Shown piece by piece: positions 13,214 to 26,022 of a stretch of 64,000 nt of DNA. A program made the translations under genes and the position numbers. Under the pieces are notes generated by a model that was not told the DNA's origin, made no database searches, and was given only the letters and a program-made list of their open reading frames with translations. Source of the DNA: Mucor racemosus (lineage: Eukaryota; Mucoromycota; Mucoromycetes; Mucorales; Mucoraceae); contig JAPEHQ010000019.1 of NCBI GenBank assembly GCA_027405735.1, positions 191,001-255,000 on the forward strand. Reading direction: 5' to 3'. Position 1 is the stretch's first letter; each line of letters opens with the position of its first letter.

Positions 13214-13799
13214 CTAAATTAATGACAATAGTATTTATAGCTCTATTCATTTCTATGTCATGTATACATAAAGATTTGATTTCTTGATCTAAACTTGGCG
13301 TATTAACTCGCAAAAAGTTTAAATCGGTAGTTTAAAAAGCAGTTGATTAAAGCAAAACATATCGAATCCAAATCGTTTGCAATGCAATTTTGAAGAAAAG
13401 AAATAGTATGAATTTTGACATGTTGACAGATAAAAACCTAGTAAATTACGAGTAGTCATGTGAGAGATACCCTATACACACATATGTTAACTATACATTA
13501 AAGTTTGTATATAAAAAACTTCTATTTACTTCTTTATATTTGCTCAAAATGTATCTATATTATTCTTCTGAAATTAAAACGGGGTAAATTTTGTACCTGA
13601 CATTTTGACATTTGCTTCTCACTTTATAAGCCAAAAATTTTTGCAGCTTCGTGATATTAATATTCAAGACACGGCTAATGTTTACCATAATATCAAATTA
13701 AGTAAATACATGAGATGAGTTCAGTTTAACTGAGTGTTAAAAAACCAACGAGGTTGTGGTGCCTTATTTTTGAAACTCGGTTTACTCGGTGACGCAGGA
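13214..13799. other. Non-coding AT-rich spacer
   Basis: No ORF, RNA gene or clear repeat recognised. Confidence 0.4.
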
Positions 13800-14480
13800 C
13801 AATGTATAAAAGAAAGAAAAAAAAAAAAGAAAAACTTTTACTCCTCTCCTTTTTATCAAGGAAACACTCTTTTCTACTTTTTTTAAAACCTACTCATGAA
13901 CATTTTAAACATTACTGTCCTTTGATTTCCCGAATTTCCCATCTCTTTTAACTATTTCAATGGTGGTTTCTCTCAATCCATCTCCCTCTCCTCTCGTCTC
14001 TCCTTCAGGCAACATCATACCCGGAATTAGGGCCACACTGCTTCCATAAGACAATTGTAAGTCGTCTTTAGAAGCTTAATCGCTTCTGCTCGGTTTGGAA
14101 GCATCGTTTTCCAAGGTTTTGGGCTACCAATTGTAGATTTTTTTTTTTCGCTCTTCCGGTCGCCAAATCCTACCACTGGTGGCCATATACAATTTTTCCC
14201 CGCTGACGATGGATTGTTGTTAATGCGACGTTAGGAGATCTCTCAAGTTGAAACAGCAACGCATAGTTACAAACAACAACAATAACGTCGGCGGGGGTAG
14301 TTTGTGTGGGAAACGCATTAAAGAGTAGGTGGTCCAAACTAATCTTCTGCTTGAATATCCTTAGCCAATGTGCATTTGGGGATCTAGGCTCAAGAAGTGG
14401 GAGTTCGGTTCGCTGCCGATAGTACCCTCTCATGTCTCGTACTACTATGTTTACATTTGCAATTATATGTAGACCCGGAG
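13800..14480. other. GC-richer island of unknown nature with TATA box
   Basis: Visibly richer in G+C than the surrounding DNA. TATAAAAG stands at 13805-13812, followed by purine then pyrimidine tracts as in fungal promoter/leader regions. A 29-codon ORF (13960-14049) and an open minus frame (14433-14170) are present, but neither resembles a known protein. GTAAGT occurs at 14058. It could be a transcript leader, a non-coding RNA gene or a relic gene. I cannot decide between these. Confidence 0.3.
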
Positions 14481-15892
14481 AAGGTATTAGATTCTTTTCT
14501 CTACATCTACATTAAAAAACAATAAAAAAAAAAAAAGTTTCTCGTTTGAACACAAATTAAATAGCATTTCCTTTTATGATATATAATTTATAGATTTCAT
14601 GCTGTATACCTAGTTGACCATTTCTTTGGTTTTGTTTGCCTTTTTTTTTTTTTTTTTTTTTTTTTGTCTCAAGTGAGACTATAATTGTTTGTGTATCCCG
14701 GGAAGACCCTCGATTTATACATTTAAATAGTGTTCATAAATAGCTTTAAAATAGCGTTTTTTTTTTTTTGCGTCTTTTTTCCATACACATTTTCATGTAA
14801 ATAGATATACTAAGGATATTATCGTATAGCTTTGCATCAGTAACATGTCAAACCTGAAACATACAACCATTTTTTTCAACCGTACCTTGACTGATTTTAA
14901 AATATTTTACTATTATAACCAGGACGATCGAACCTACATGCCATTATCAAAGATCGATCCAGTAAAACGTTATTTTTCATATTATATTATAACGGTTTAT
15001 TTACTATGTATAAATGAAACCTGAAGTAATCGGGTATCAAATACTTTAAATCTTCAATTTGATCAGCAACTAATTTACGGACCCCCAGCGTCCTCCCTCC
15101 CCCCAATTCTCTCAATATTTTCATTTAGAGCAATAATGCAATATGTAATCTAATGCACGTGTGAAAAAGCTACCATTTTTTCGATATGGTTTAGCTTTTT
15201 TTGAGATACTTTAAGATATTTCTAAAAAAAATTGATAAGAGAAAAGTTTTTTTTTTTTAACTCGACATTGATAAGCAAAGGGTCACATATAAATACATGT
15301 ATACATAATCTACACTTAAAGATATTTGAGATATATAGATCGATTGGGTATCATAATTCCATTAGATAGCCGCAAAAACTCATTTATATGGGATATGTAT
15401 ACCCTCGGAATCAAATCTTTTTCGATCATTTTATAAATATAGAAGCAGCATTCATTATTCTTGGGCATGTACTTTTGCTGTAATAAGTATATAAATATGC
15501 CATATACTAAAAACGAGTTATAGAATGATTACACAGTGTATGTATATAAAATATTAATGCATATACAATCAACAAAGATCAGTGCAACATTTAAAGTTCT
15601 GAAATTAATCATGTTTGAATTGAATTAATTTAGATCCATCATACTTGCTGAAATATATTTTTGTACACATCTAATAAAAAAATTATCTCGTTGATATATA
15701 GAGCCAAGCAATATCCGTACCTGAGCTTATATATTCTATGATACTTTTTGCCACGCTTTTAAATTCACATTACTCCCACTTACATAATGAACCATCATTG
15801 TAATTATGTCTATTCTATTCAGTGCTTTCAAATCGTGTACTCCAGTTTATCATACTAATAATTTATGCGTTGTATCAATATCAGTTATGTCC
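14481..15892. other. Non-coding spacer before the tandem array
   Basis: AT-rich with T tracts at 14641-14665 and 14757-14769. No gene or recognised repeat. Confidence 0.4.
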
Positions 15893-17055
15893 CTACTCTC
15901 ATGTAAAGTTGGAAGTCATTAGAATTGAGATTCACTGAGATAGGTTTTTTGTTGTCGATTTTTTACATTTGTAAAAAGTAGGTTTCAGATTGTTTTTAAA
16001 TGGGTTTCGAATGTTTTTGCCCAATATTAAATTGAACCACGTAAAATCTTTAAAAAACATGTAATTTTACTCCATAATCCATTGATATCTCTCGGAAAAA
16101 AGAGATATTAATACCAGATATTCACCAAAAATGACCAAGTTTGACCAGATTTGACCTACAATTAATTATTAAAAATTGAGCACCTATATTGAAACTTCAT
16201 TTTTTGTATTCAACAGGTAGATCTAACTCTAAGCTACTCTGTAATTTTTGTTTCGGCAAAAATATCGATTTTTCGTCGAGATAATCAAAATAATAGTTCT
16301 TATCACAGCTTAAACCCTATAGTAACCGGGCTCCAAAATCAATTCGAAAAAAAAACGATCAAAAATGATTCAAAAAACAAAATTGTTTAAATGCTCATGA
16401 ACTGCAAAGTAAGTCAACCTAGCGTATTAAATGTTTTTTGTATAGTTTTAAATTCTGCATCCATCTATATAAAATTTGAAAAACTTTTTTACGTAAAATG
16501 TTGCGCAAAATGCAATTGAAATTTTGAAGGTTTTTTGAAGATACACGTCACTTTTTATAAGCATATTTAAAATATAATAAATTGAAATGATGCGCAAACA
16601 ATTTATCTATCGATCGAGCTATTGCAAAATCTTGTAGCTGCATTATTCGTAGAGGAAACAACATTTTTGTCAAATTTTTTTTCTGTTTCAGAATTTGGGA
16701 TGAGGGTATACAAGGGGAAAATGGACGCTAGAAATGGAGGTACCTTTTTGTACACATTTTTGAGAATATCTCCACGAAAAATCAATATTTTGAAAAACTC
16801 TAAATTGAACCTGAGAGAGCTCAACAAGCTGGATGACATGAATGCAAAAAAAATGTTGCTCAATTTAACCAATATTTTGAAACCTACTATAGAAATGCCC
16901 AAAAAAATGAAAAAAAAAATAAAAGTGCTCAGAATTTTTTCATGTTAACGTATGTTATAGAGCACTTTAAAACAAGTAAGTTTCATTATTAAAAAGTGGT
17001 AATATAGCTTAATTTTTTCTGGAGATATGAAGTCTCAAAGTTTTCAATCCATTAG

Positions 17056-17515
17056 TAGTGATATTAAACGAGCCGAGCCCTTTTTATGCAGCCGAGCTTT
17101 TCTCAAGGCTCGTTAAAGTTAGACGAGCTTACAAAAAAGCTCGTTCAACCTCGACGAGCTTTTTTTTGCGCGTGACTAGAGCTCGTTTACCCCAAACGAG
17201 CTTTTTTATGCAGCGACTAAAACTCATCATCTCAATGCGAGCTTTATTTTACCTTTCCAGTGACAAATATCTAAAGTAAAGCAAACTTATGAATGTCAAT
17301 TGACAATTATCTAAAGTAATAATGTCATAGCATTTACTAATTATTATTTAAATTTGAACTTTTTGAAAAGAAGTCAAAAGCTCGTCTTTCTCAAACGAGC
17401 TTTTTAAAAAAAAGTCAAAAACTCGTCTTTGTCAAACGAGCTTTTATTAAAGCTCGGCTCGTTGTGGCGAGCTTTGGTCAAGCTCGTCCTAGGCTCGGCT
17501 CGTCTTTTATACTTA
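17056..17515. mobile_element. hAT-like MITE, 460 bp, copy in A1
   Basis: Ends are TAGTGATATTAAACGAGCC at the left and, on the minus strand, TAAGTATAAAAGACGAGCC at the right, so the terminal inverted repeats share TA...GACGAGCCGAGCC. It is flanked by a perfect 8-bp duplication TCCATTAG (17048-17055 and 17516-17523), the duplication length of the hAT superfamily. The interior is full of AGCTCG/CGAGCT motifs in both orientations, as in hAT subterminal repeats. It has no coding capacity. Confidence 0.85.
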
Positions 17516-18212
17516 TCCATTAGCAGTGAAATACGCGTAAAAAATCTGAAACCTTAGCACTCAAAAATTAATACCACCTGCAAAAAGTAGGATATTTCCG
17601 GATACTCATTTTTGGATTAAAGCTGAACATCTCAGGTACATTGGCATATAATTTTTCGTGGTGTTATTTAGTGAAAAAAAAAAGTAGAGCAGGGATAAAA
17701 AGTGGGACCCATTTTTCAAGGAAAAAGTAGTGAATTTTACGCGTTTTTGAGTCTTTTGTGAGATATAAATAAATTTGGAAATAAGTAGCATAATGCAACC
17801 AATTTATGTCTGTATAATTAACCGCTGGGATGAAATAATATGGTGTTATAACTGAGGTCCAAGCGTTCTTGGTAATTGCTGGATAAACTTAGTACACTAG
17901 GAGTTTCTTATATATATCCAGTATCAAGGCTTTGTACTTCAATACATGTCGTAGTCAATAGATTGTATGACGTATTGATACTGTAGAGAAGGTGATAAAG
18001 GATGGTACTTGATGGCATACAACAAATTCTTTATAAACTGGAATATATTATCTTTTGAAATGTCAAAACGGACTTAAGTGTTATGTCAATACTCATCCTA
18101 TGTCTCACATCCAAGGTCACAGTCTATAATTAGTGTTACAGTAAATCAATGTGGATCATTGACTTAAATCATATTCTTAGATAGTAAAACCCTAGTAATA
18201 GTTATAATTAAT

Positions 18213-18247
18213 GTATATAAATACATCCAAAGGATGTATTTATATAC
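18213..18247. repeat. Perfect 16-bp inverted repeat with 3-base loop, in B1
   Basis: GTATATAAATACATCC, loop AAA, then its exact complement. The symmetry continues imperfectly outward to TTAGATAGTAA on the left (about 18178) and its complement on the right (about 18292). This gives a cruciform-prone foldback of roughly 115 bp. Repeated in B2 and B3. Confidence 0.75.
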
Positions 18248-18419
18248 TTTTCATTATAACTACTGTATTACACAACAGAATTACTATCTAAGGACATCAC
18301 ACCAATTAACTAAGACGCATTCAGTGATCGCAATTGAGCAATGCGAGCATAAGCAAGCGAGCGAGTCCTATGCTTGGGCTCGCTTAAATTACGATTTTTT
18401 TAGGGTATTACTTGCTTTG

Positions 18420-19093
18420 TGATTTATCAAAATGTGTTTATGTTAAATAAAACTAGAAATTTAATCAAGTAAAGAGATATCATTTATTGGAATGAAATAA
18501 AGAGGGTTTATATACTAGTTAAGTTGAGGGAAATGATGATGTAATAAGGATTATAATGGGTGTTATCTATTATACTAATGTGGTATGATGGTAAAACATC
18601 ATGCTTTAATGTTATGCTGTAATATCATGCTGTAATATTATTATGCTGGAATTGTGGTTCCATTGATGTTTAATTGACTTGAATTTCGGTTCTTGAACTA
18701 TTGTTTTACTTTTGGATTTGACATCCAGTTAAGAATGATACATCAGTATCATTCTTAAACCGGATCATGTCAAATCCAAAAAAGTAAATAATAACAGATC
18801 CGGAACCGGAAGTTCCTTAATTAAATATTAACTATACAATGCTCCTAAAAGCATGGTATAGAAGCATGGTATAGAAGCATGGTACAAAAGCATAATACGC
18901 CAGTGCGATATTCCAACATGATATACCAGCATAACACATTGCTATTAAATAACATCTAAACTACCTTATCACATCATTAATTCCCCAAATCAAATAGTAT
19001 ATAAACCCTATTAATTTCATTCCAATAAACGATATCTCTTTACTTGATTAAATTTCTAATTTTATTTAACCTAAACATATTTTGATAAATCAG
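18420..19093. mobile_element. 674-bp foldback element, copy in B1
   Basis: The whole element is one long imperfect inverted repeat. Its ends, TGATTTATCAAAAT and the complement ATTTTGATAAATCA, continue into arms of more than 100 bp that share TTTAATCAAGTAAAGAGATATC. The centre is a perfect 11-bp hairpin (AAGAATGATAC, loop ATCA, complement) at 18731-18756. No ORF and no clear target duplication were found, so the superfamily is unassigned. Confidence 0.75.
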
Positions 19094-19341
19094 ATACATC
19101 ACTTTGGCTTGCTTAATTAATTTTTTTTAGCAATTTCCTGCTTGGCGCTCGATGAAAACATTGAAATCTTGCTTGTATGCTTGCTCGAAATGCTTCAAAT
19201 TGAAATAGGCTTGCTTATATACAAACCTGCTTGTTAGTTTGCTTTCAAACCAAGTAATCAAGCATGTAACACGCGGCAAATTTGTTCAATTTACGTAATT
19301 TTAGCTTTAAAAATGTCAAAAAAATGCATCACATTTTCAAC

Positions 19342-19675
19342 TAGTGATCTTAAACGAGCCGAGCTTTTTTTATGCAGCCGAGCTTTTTTTATGCAGCCGA
19401 GCTTTTCTCAAGGCTCGTTAATGTTAGACGAGCTTTTTTATGCAGCGACTAAAACTCATCATCTCAATGCGAGCTTTATTTTACCTTTCCAATGACAAAT
19501 ATCTAAAGTAAAGCAAACTTATGAATCTCAATTGACAATTATCTAAAGTAATAATGTCATGTCATTTACTAATTATTATTTAAGTTTAAACTTTTTGAAA
19601 AGAAGTCCAAAGCTCGCCTTTCTCAAACGAGCTTTTTAAAAAGACGTCAAAAGCTCGGCTCGTATTTTATACTTA
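19342..19675. mobile_element. hAT-like MITE, 334 bp, copy in B1
   Basis: Same family as the 460-bp MITE. The left end is TAGTGATCTTAAACGAGCC, the right end is CTCGGCTCGTATTTTATACTTA, and the interior is shared in part (TTTATGCAGCGACTAAAACTC and the TATCTAAAGTAA region). Putative 8-bp duplications are TTTTCAAC (19334-19341) and TTCTCGAC (19676-19683). They match at 6 of 8 positions, suggesting an older insertion. Confidence 0.75.
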
Positions 19676-21539
19676 TTCTCGACCAATATCAGGCTGAACA
19701 TGTACAGTATAATGCTTGTACCTTGCACTGGAATTTGCTCGCTTGCTTATATGCTCGTTGATTTATTGAGACTTTGTAAATTAAAATCAACGTAAAAATT
19801 ACCGTTTATTAGAATGAATTAGATATGGGTTTATATAGTTATTGGGATTGTGCGATAAGATCTAATGGACCCCTGTCTATTAGATGTAACAATAGAAATT
19901 ATTATTAATTGATAAATGTGTATAGCTAGATATAATGATATAATATGTTATGTTTCAGTGGCAATCAATATTGTTATAAGTTATGTTTCATTATTAGTTC
20001 CTATTATATGACAGGAACCAGCTACTGAACAATAAGACTTGCTAGATCTGTCTATATTATTTGGAATATTGTCATTCTAATAGACCACTCGTGCTCGACT
20101 TGCTTGACTTTTTGAAAAATTAGGTAATGCTTATTAATCTATGCTTGGTTGCTTGCTTTCAAAATCAAAACTGAGAATACTCGATATATGTATATTCATA
20201 AAGAGTAGTGCCAGATTACTTGGATTGGTATTCGTAGAGATTGTATTTGAATCGTTTACTACAATAATAAAAGTGCGCAGCAGTAATTTATAGGTGCATA
20301 TTAACAATGGTTTTTTCAACACACAGTAGGTTGTGAACGTTTCTCTTTGAGATCAGCATGTCAAAGATATTTCTCTACTCTCATGTAAAGTTGGAAGTCA
20401 TTAGAATCAAAATTCGCTGAGATAGGTTTTTTTTGTTATAGATTTTTTACGGTTGTAAAAAGTAGGTTTCAGATTGTTTTTAAATGGGTTTCGAATATTT
20501 TTGCCCAACATTAAGTTGAATTACATAAAATCATTAAAAAACATGTAATTTTACTCCATAATCCATTGATATCTCTCGGAAAATAGAAATATTAATACCA
20601 GATATTAACCAAAAATGATCAAGTTTGACCAAGTTTGACCTGCAATTAATTATTGAAAATTGAGCACCTATATTGAAGCTTAATTTTTTGTATTCCAAAG
20701 ATAGATCTAACTCTAAGCTACTTTGTAATTTTTTTTCGGCAAAAAATATTGATTTTTCGTCGAGATAATCGAAATAATAGTTCTTATCACAGCTTAAACC
20801 CTATAGTAACCGGGCTCCAAAATCAATTCGAAAAAAAAACGATCAAAAATGATTCAAAAAACAAAATTGTTTAAATGCTCATGAACTGCAAAGTAAGTCA
20901 ACCTAGCGTATTAAATGTTTTTTGTATAGTTTTAAATTCTGCATCCATCTATATAAAATTTGAAAAACTTTTTTACGTAAAATGTTGCGCAAAATGCAAT
21001 TGAAATTTTGAAGGTTTTTTGAAGATACACGTCACTTTTTATAAGCATATTTAAAATATAATAAATTGAAATGATGCGCAAACAATTTATCTATCGATCG
21101 AGCTATTGCAAAATCTTGTAGCTGCATTATTCGTAGAGGAAACAACATTTTTGTCAAATTTTTTTTCTGTTTCAGAATTTGGGATGAGGGTATACAAGGG
21201 GAAAATGGACGCTAGAAATGGAGGTACCTTTTTGTACACATTTTTGAGAATATCTCCACGAAAAATCAATATTTTGAAAAACTCTAAATTGAACCTGAGA
21301 GAGCTCAACAAGCTGGATGACATGAATGCAAAAAAAATGTTGCTCAATTTAACCAATATTTTGAAACCTACTATAGAAATGCCCAAAAAAATGAAAAAAA
21401 AAATAAAAGTGCTCAGAATTTTTTCATGTTAACGTATGTTATAGAGCACTTTAAAACAAGTAAGTTTCATTATTAAAAAGTGGTAATATAGCTTAATTTT
21501 TTCTGGAGATATGAAGTCTCAAAGTTTTCAATCCATTAG

Positions 21540-21999
21540 TAGTGATATTAAACGAGCCGAGCCCTTTTTATGCAGCCGAGCTTTTCTCAAGGCTCGTTAA
21601 AGTTAGACGAGCTTACAAAAAAGCTCGTTCAACCTCGACGAGCTTTTTTTTGCGCGTGACTAGAGCTCGTTTACCCCAAACGAGCTTTTTTATGCAGCGA
21701 CTAAAACTCATCATCTCAATGCGAGCTTTATTTTACCTTTCCAGTGACAAATATCTAAAGTAAAGCAAACTTATGAATGTCAATTGACAATTATCTAAAG
21801 TAATAATGTCATAGCATTTACTAATTATTATTTAAATTTGAACTTTTTGAAAAGAAGTCAAAAGCTCGTCTTTCTCAAACGAGCTTTTTAAAAAAAAGTC
21901 AAAAACTCGTCTTTGTCAAACGAGCTTTTATTAAAGCTCGGCTCGTTGTGGCGAGCTTTGGTCAAGCTCGTCCTAGGCTCGGCTCGTCTTTTATACTTA
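21540..21999. mobile_element. hAT-like MITE, 460 bp, copy in A2
   Basis: Apparently identical to the A1 copy and at the same position in the unit, with the same TCCATTAG flanks. It was amplified with the array rather than inserted independently. Confidence 0.85.
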
Positions 22000-22903
22000 T
22001 CCATTAGCAGTGAAATACGCGTAAAAAATCTGAAACCTTAGCACTCAAAAATTAATACCACCTGCAAAAAGTAGGATATTTCCGGATACTCATTTTTGGA
22101 TTAAAGCTGAACATCTCAGGTACATTGGCATATAATTTTTCGTGGTGTTATTTAGTGAAAAAAAAAAGTAGAGCAGGGATAAAAAGTGGGACCCATTTTT
22201 CAAGGAAAAAGTAGTGAATTTTACGCGTTTTTGAGTCTTTTGTGAGATATAAATAAATTTGGAAATAAGTAGCATAATGCAACCAATTTATGTCTGTATA
22301 ATTAACCGCTGGGATGAAATAATATGGTGTTATAACTGAGGTCCAAGCGTTCTTGGTAATTGCTGGATAAACTTAGTACACTAGGAGTTTCTTATATATA
22401 TCCAGTATCAAGGCTTTGTACTTCAATACATGTCGTAGTCAATAGATTGTATGACGTATTGATACTGTAGAGAAGGTGATAAAGGATGGTACTTGATGGC
22501 ATACAACAAATTCTTTATAAACTGGAATATATTATCTTTTGAAATGTCAAAACGGACTTAAGTGTTATGTCAATACTCATCCTATGTCTCACATCCAAGG
22601 TCACAGTCTATAATTAGTGTTACAGTAAATCAATGTGGATCATTGACTTAAATCATATTCTTAGATAGTAAAACCCTAGTAATAGTTATAATTAATGTAT
22701 ATAAATACATCCAAAGGATGTATTTATATACTTTTCATTATAACTACTGTATTACACAACAGAATTACTATCTAAGGACATCACACCAATTAACTAAGAC
22801 GCATTCAGTGATCGCAATTGAGCAATGCGAGCATAAGCAAGCGAGCGAGTCCTATGCTTGGGCTCGCTTAAATTACGATTTTTTTAGGGTATTACTTGCT
22901 TTG

Positions 22904-23577
22904 TGATTTATCAAAATGTGTTTATGTTAAATAAAACTAGAAATTTAATCAAGTAAAGAGATATCATTTATTGGAATGAAATAAAGAGGGTTTATATACT
23001 AGTTAAGTTGAGGGAAATGATGATGTAATAAGGATTATAATGGGTGTTATCTATTATACTAATGTGGTATGATGGTAAAACATCATGCTTTAATGTTATG
23101 CTGTAATATCATGCTGTAATATTATTATGCTGGAATTGTGGTTCCATTGATGTTTAATTGACTTGAATTTCGGTTCTTGAACTATTGTTTTACTTTTGGA
23201 TTTGACATCCAGTTAAGAATGATACATCAGTATCATTCTTAAACCGGATCATGTCAAATCCAAAAAAGTAAATAATAACAGATCCGGAACCGGAAGTTCC
23301 TTAATTAAATATTAACTATACAATGCTCCTAAAAGCATGGTATAGAAGCATGGTATAGAAGCATGGTACAAAAGCATAATACGCCAGTGCGATATTCCAA
23401 CATGATATACCAGCATAACACATTGCTATTAAATAACATCTAAACTACCTTATCACATCATTAATTCCCCAAATCAAATAGTATATAAACCCTATTAATT
23501 TCATTCCAATAAACGATATCTCTTTACTTGATTAAATTTCTAATTTTATTTAACCTAAACATATTTTGATAAATCAG
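22904..23577. mobile_element. 674-bp foldback element, copy in B2
   Basis: Same sequence and relative position as the B1 copy. Confidence 0.75.
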
Positions 23578-23825
23578 ATACATCACTTTGGCTTGCTTAA
23601 TTAATTTTTTTTAGCAATTTCCTGCTTGGCGCTCGATGAAAACATTGAAATCTTGCTTGTATGCTTGCTCGAAATGCTTCAAATTGAAATAGGCTTGCTT
23701 ATATACAAACCTGCTTGTTAGTTTGCTTTCAAACCAAGTAATCAAGCATGTAACACGCGGCAAATTTGTTCAATTTACGTAATTTTAGCTTTAAAAATGT
23801 CAAAAAAATGCATCACATTTTCAAC

Positions 23826-24159
23826 TAGTGATCTTAAACGAGCCGAGCTTTTTTTATGCAGCCGAGCTTTTTTTATGCAGCCGAGCTTTTCTCAAGGCTC
23901 GTTAATGTTAGACGAGCTTTTTTATGCAGCGACTAAAACTCATCATCTCAATGCGAGCTTTATTTTACCTTTCCAATGACAAATATCTAAAGTAAAGCAA
24001 ACTTATGAATCTCAATTGACAATTATCTAAAGTAATAATGTCATGTCATTTACTAATTATTATTTAAGTTTAAACTTTTTGAAAAGAAGTCCAAAGCTCG
24101 CCTTTCTCAAACGAGCTTTTTAAAAAGACGTCAAAAGCTCGGCTCGTATTTTATACTTA
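23826..24159. mobile_element. hAT-like MITE, 334 bp, copy in B2
   Basis: Same sequence, ends and flanks as the B1 copy. Confidence 0.75.
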
Positions 24160-26022
24160 TTCTCGACCAATATCAGGCTGAACATGTACAGTATAATGCT
24201 TGTACCTTGCACTGGAATTTGCTCGCTTGCTTATATGCTCGTTGATTTATTGAGACTTTGTAAATTAAAATCAACGTAAAAATTACCGTTTATTAGAATG
24301 AATTAGATATGGGTTTATATAGTTATTGGGATTGTGCGATAAGATCTAATGGACCCCTGTCTATTAGATGTAACAATAGAAATTATTATTAATTGATAAA
24401 TGTGTATAGCTAGATATAATGATATAATATGTTATGTTTCAGTGGCAATCAATATTGTTATAAGTTATGTTTCATTATTAGTTCCTATTATATGACAGGA
24501 ACCAGCTACTGAACAATAAGACTTGCTAGATCTGTCTATATTATTTGGAATATTGTCATTCTAATAGACCACTCGTGCTCGACTTGCTTGACTTTTTGAA
24601 AAATTAGGTAATGCTTATTAATCTATGCTTGGTTGCTTGCTTTCAAAATCAAAACTGAGAATACTCGATATATGTATATTCATAAAGAGTAGTGCCAGAT
24701 TACTTGGATTGGTATTCGTAGAGATTGTATTTGAATCGTTTACTACAATAATAAAAGTGCGCAGCAGTAATTTATAGGTGCATATTAACAATGGTTTTTT
24801 CAACACACAGTAGGTTGTGAACGTTTCTCTTTGAGATCAGCATGTCAAAGATATTTCTCTACTCTCATGTAAAGTTGGAAGTCATTAGAATCAAAATTCG
24901 CTGAGATAGGTTTTTTTTGTTATAGATTTTTTACGGTTGTAAAAAGTAGGTTTCAGATTGTTTTTAAATGGGTTTCGAATATTTTTGCCCAACATTAAGT
25001 TGAATTACATAAAATCATTAAAAAACATGTAATTTTACTCCATAATCCATTGATATCTCTCGGAAAATAGAAATATTAATACCAGATATTAACCAAAAAT
25101 GATCAAGTTTGACCAAGTTTGACCTGCAATTAATTATTGAAAATTGAGCACCTATATTGAAGCTTAATTTTTTGTATTCCAAAGATAGATCTAACTCTAA
25201 GCTACTTTGTAATTTTTTTTCGGCAAAAAATATTGATTTTTCGTCGAGATAATCGAAATAATAGTTCTTATCACAGCTTAAACCCTATAGTAACCGGGCT
25301 CCAAAATCAATTCGAAAAAAAAACGATCAAAAATGATTCAAAAAACAAAATTGTTTAAATGCTCATGAACTGCAAAGTAAGTCAACCTAGCGTATTAAAT
25401 GTTTTTTGTATAGTTTTAAATTCTGCATCCATCTATATAAAATTTGAAAAACTTTTTTACGTAAAATGTTGCGCAAAATGCAATTGAAATTTTGAAGGTT
25501 TTTTGAAGATACACGTCACTTTTTATAAGCATATTTAAAATATAATAAATTGAAATGATGCGCAAACAATTTATCTATCGATCGAGCTATTGCAAAATCT
25601 TGTAGCTGCATTATTCGTAGAGGAAACAACATTTTTGTCAAATTTTTTTTCTGTTTCAGAATTTGGGATGAGGGTATACAAGGGGAAAATGGACGCTAGA
25701 AATGGAGGTACCTTTTTGTACACATTTTTGAGAATATCTCCACGAAAAATCAATATTTTGAAAAACTCTAAATTGAACCTGAGAGAGCTCAACAAGCTGG
25801 ATGACATGAATGCAAAAAAAATGTTGCTCAATTTAACCAATATTTTGAAACCTACTATAGAAATGCCCAAAAAAATGAAAAAAAAATAAAAGTGCTCAGA
25901 ATTTTTTCATGTTAACGTATGTTATAGAGCACTTTAAAACAAGTAAGTTTCATTATTAAAAAGTGGTAATATAGCTTAATTTTTTCTGGAGATATGAAGT
26001 CTCAAAGTTTTCAATCCATTAG

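Noticed and set aside
14011..14050. Telomerase RNA template in the GC-richer island
   Set aside because: Only a single TTAGGG/CCCTAA occurs, less than the one and a half repeats expected of a template, and no other conserved element was recognised.
16603..16948. ORFs of 99 and 108 codons on opposite strands, repeated in each array unit
   Set aside because: They overlap on opposite strands, resemble no protein, and are preserved only because the units are near-identical. The A-run change in A3 already shortens one of them.
15893..17765. Segment A as the LTR of a retrotransposon with B as its interior
   Set aside because: The direct-repeat layout fits, but A lacks TG...CA ends, no primer-binding site or polypurine tract was seen next to B, B encodes nothing, and no flanking duplication was found.
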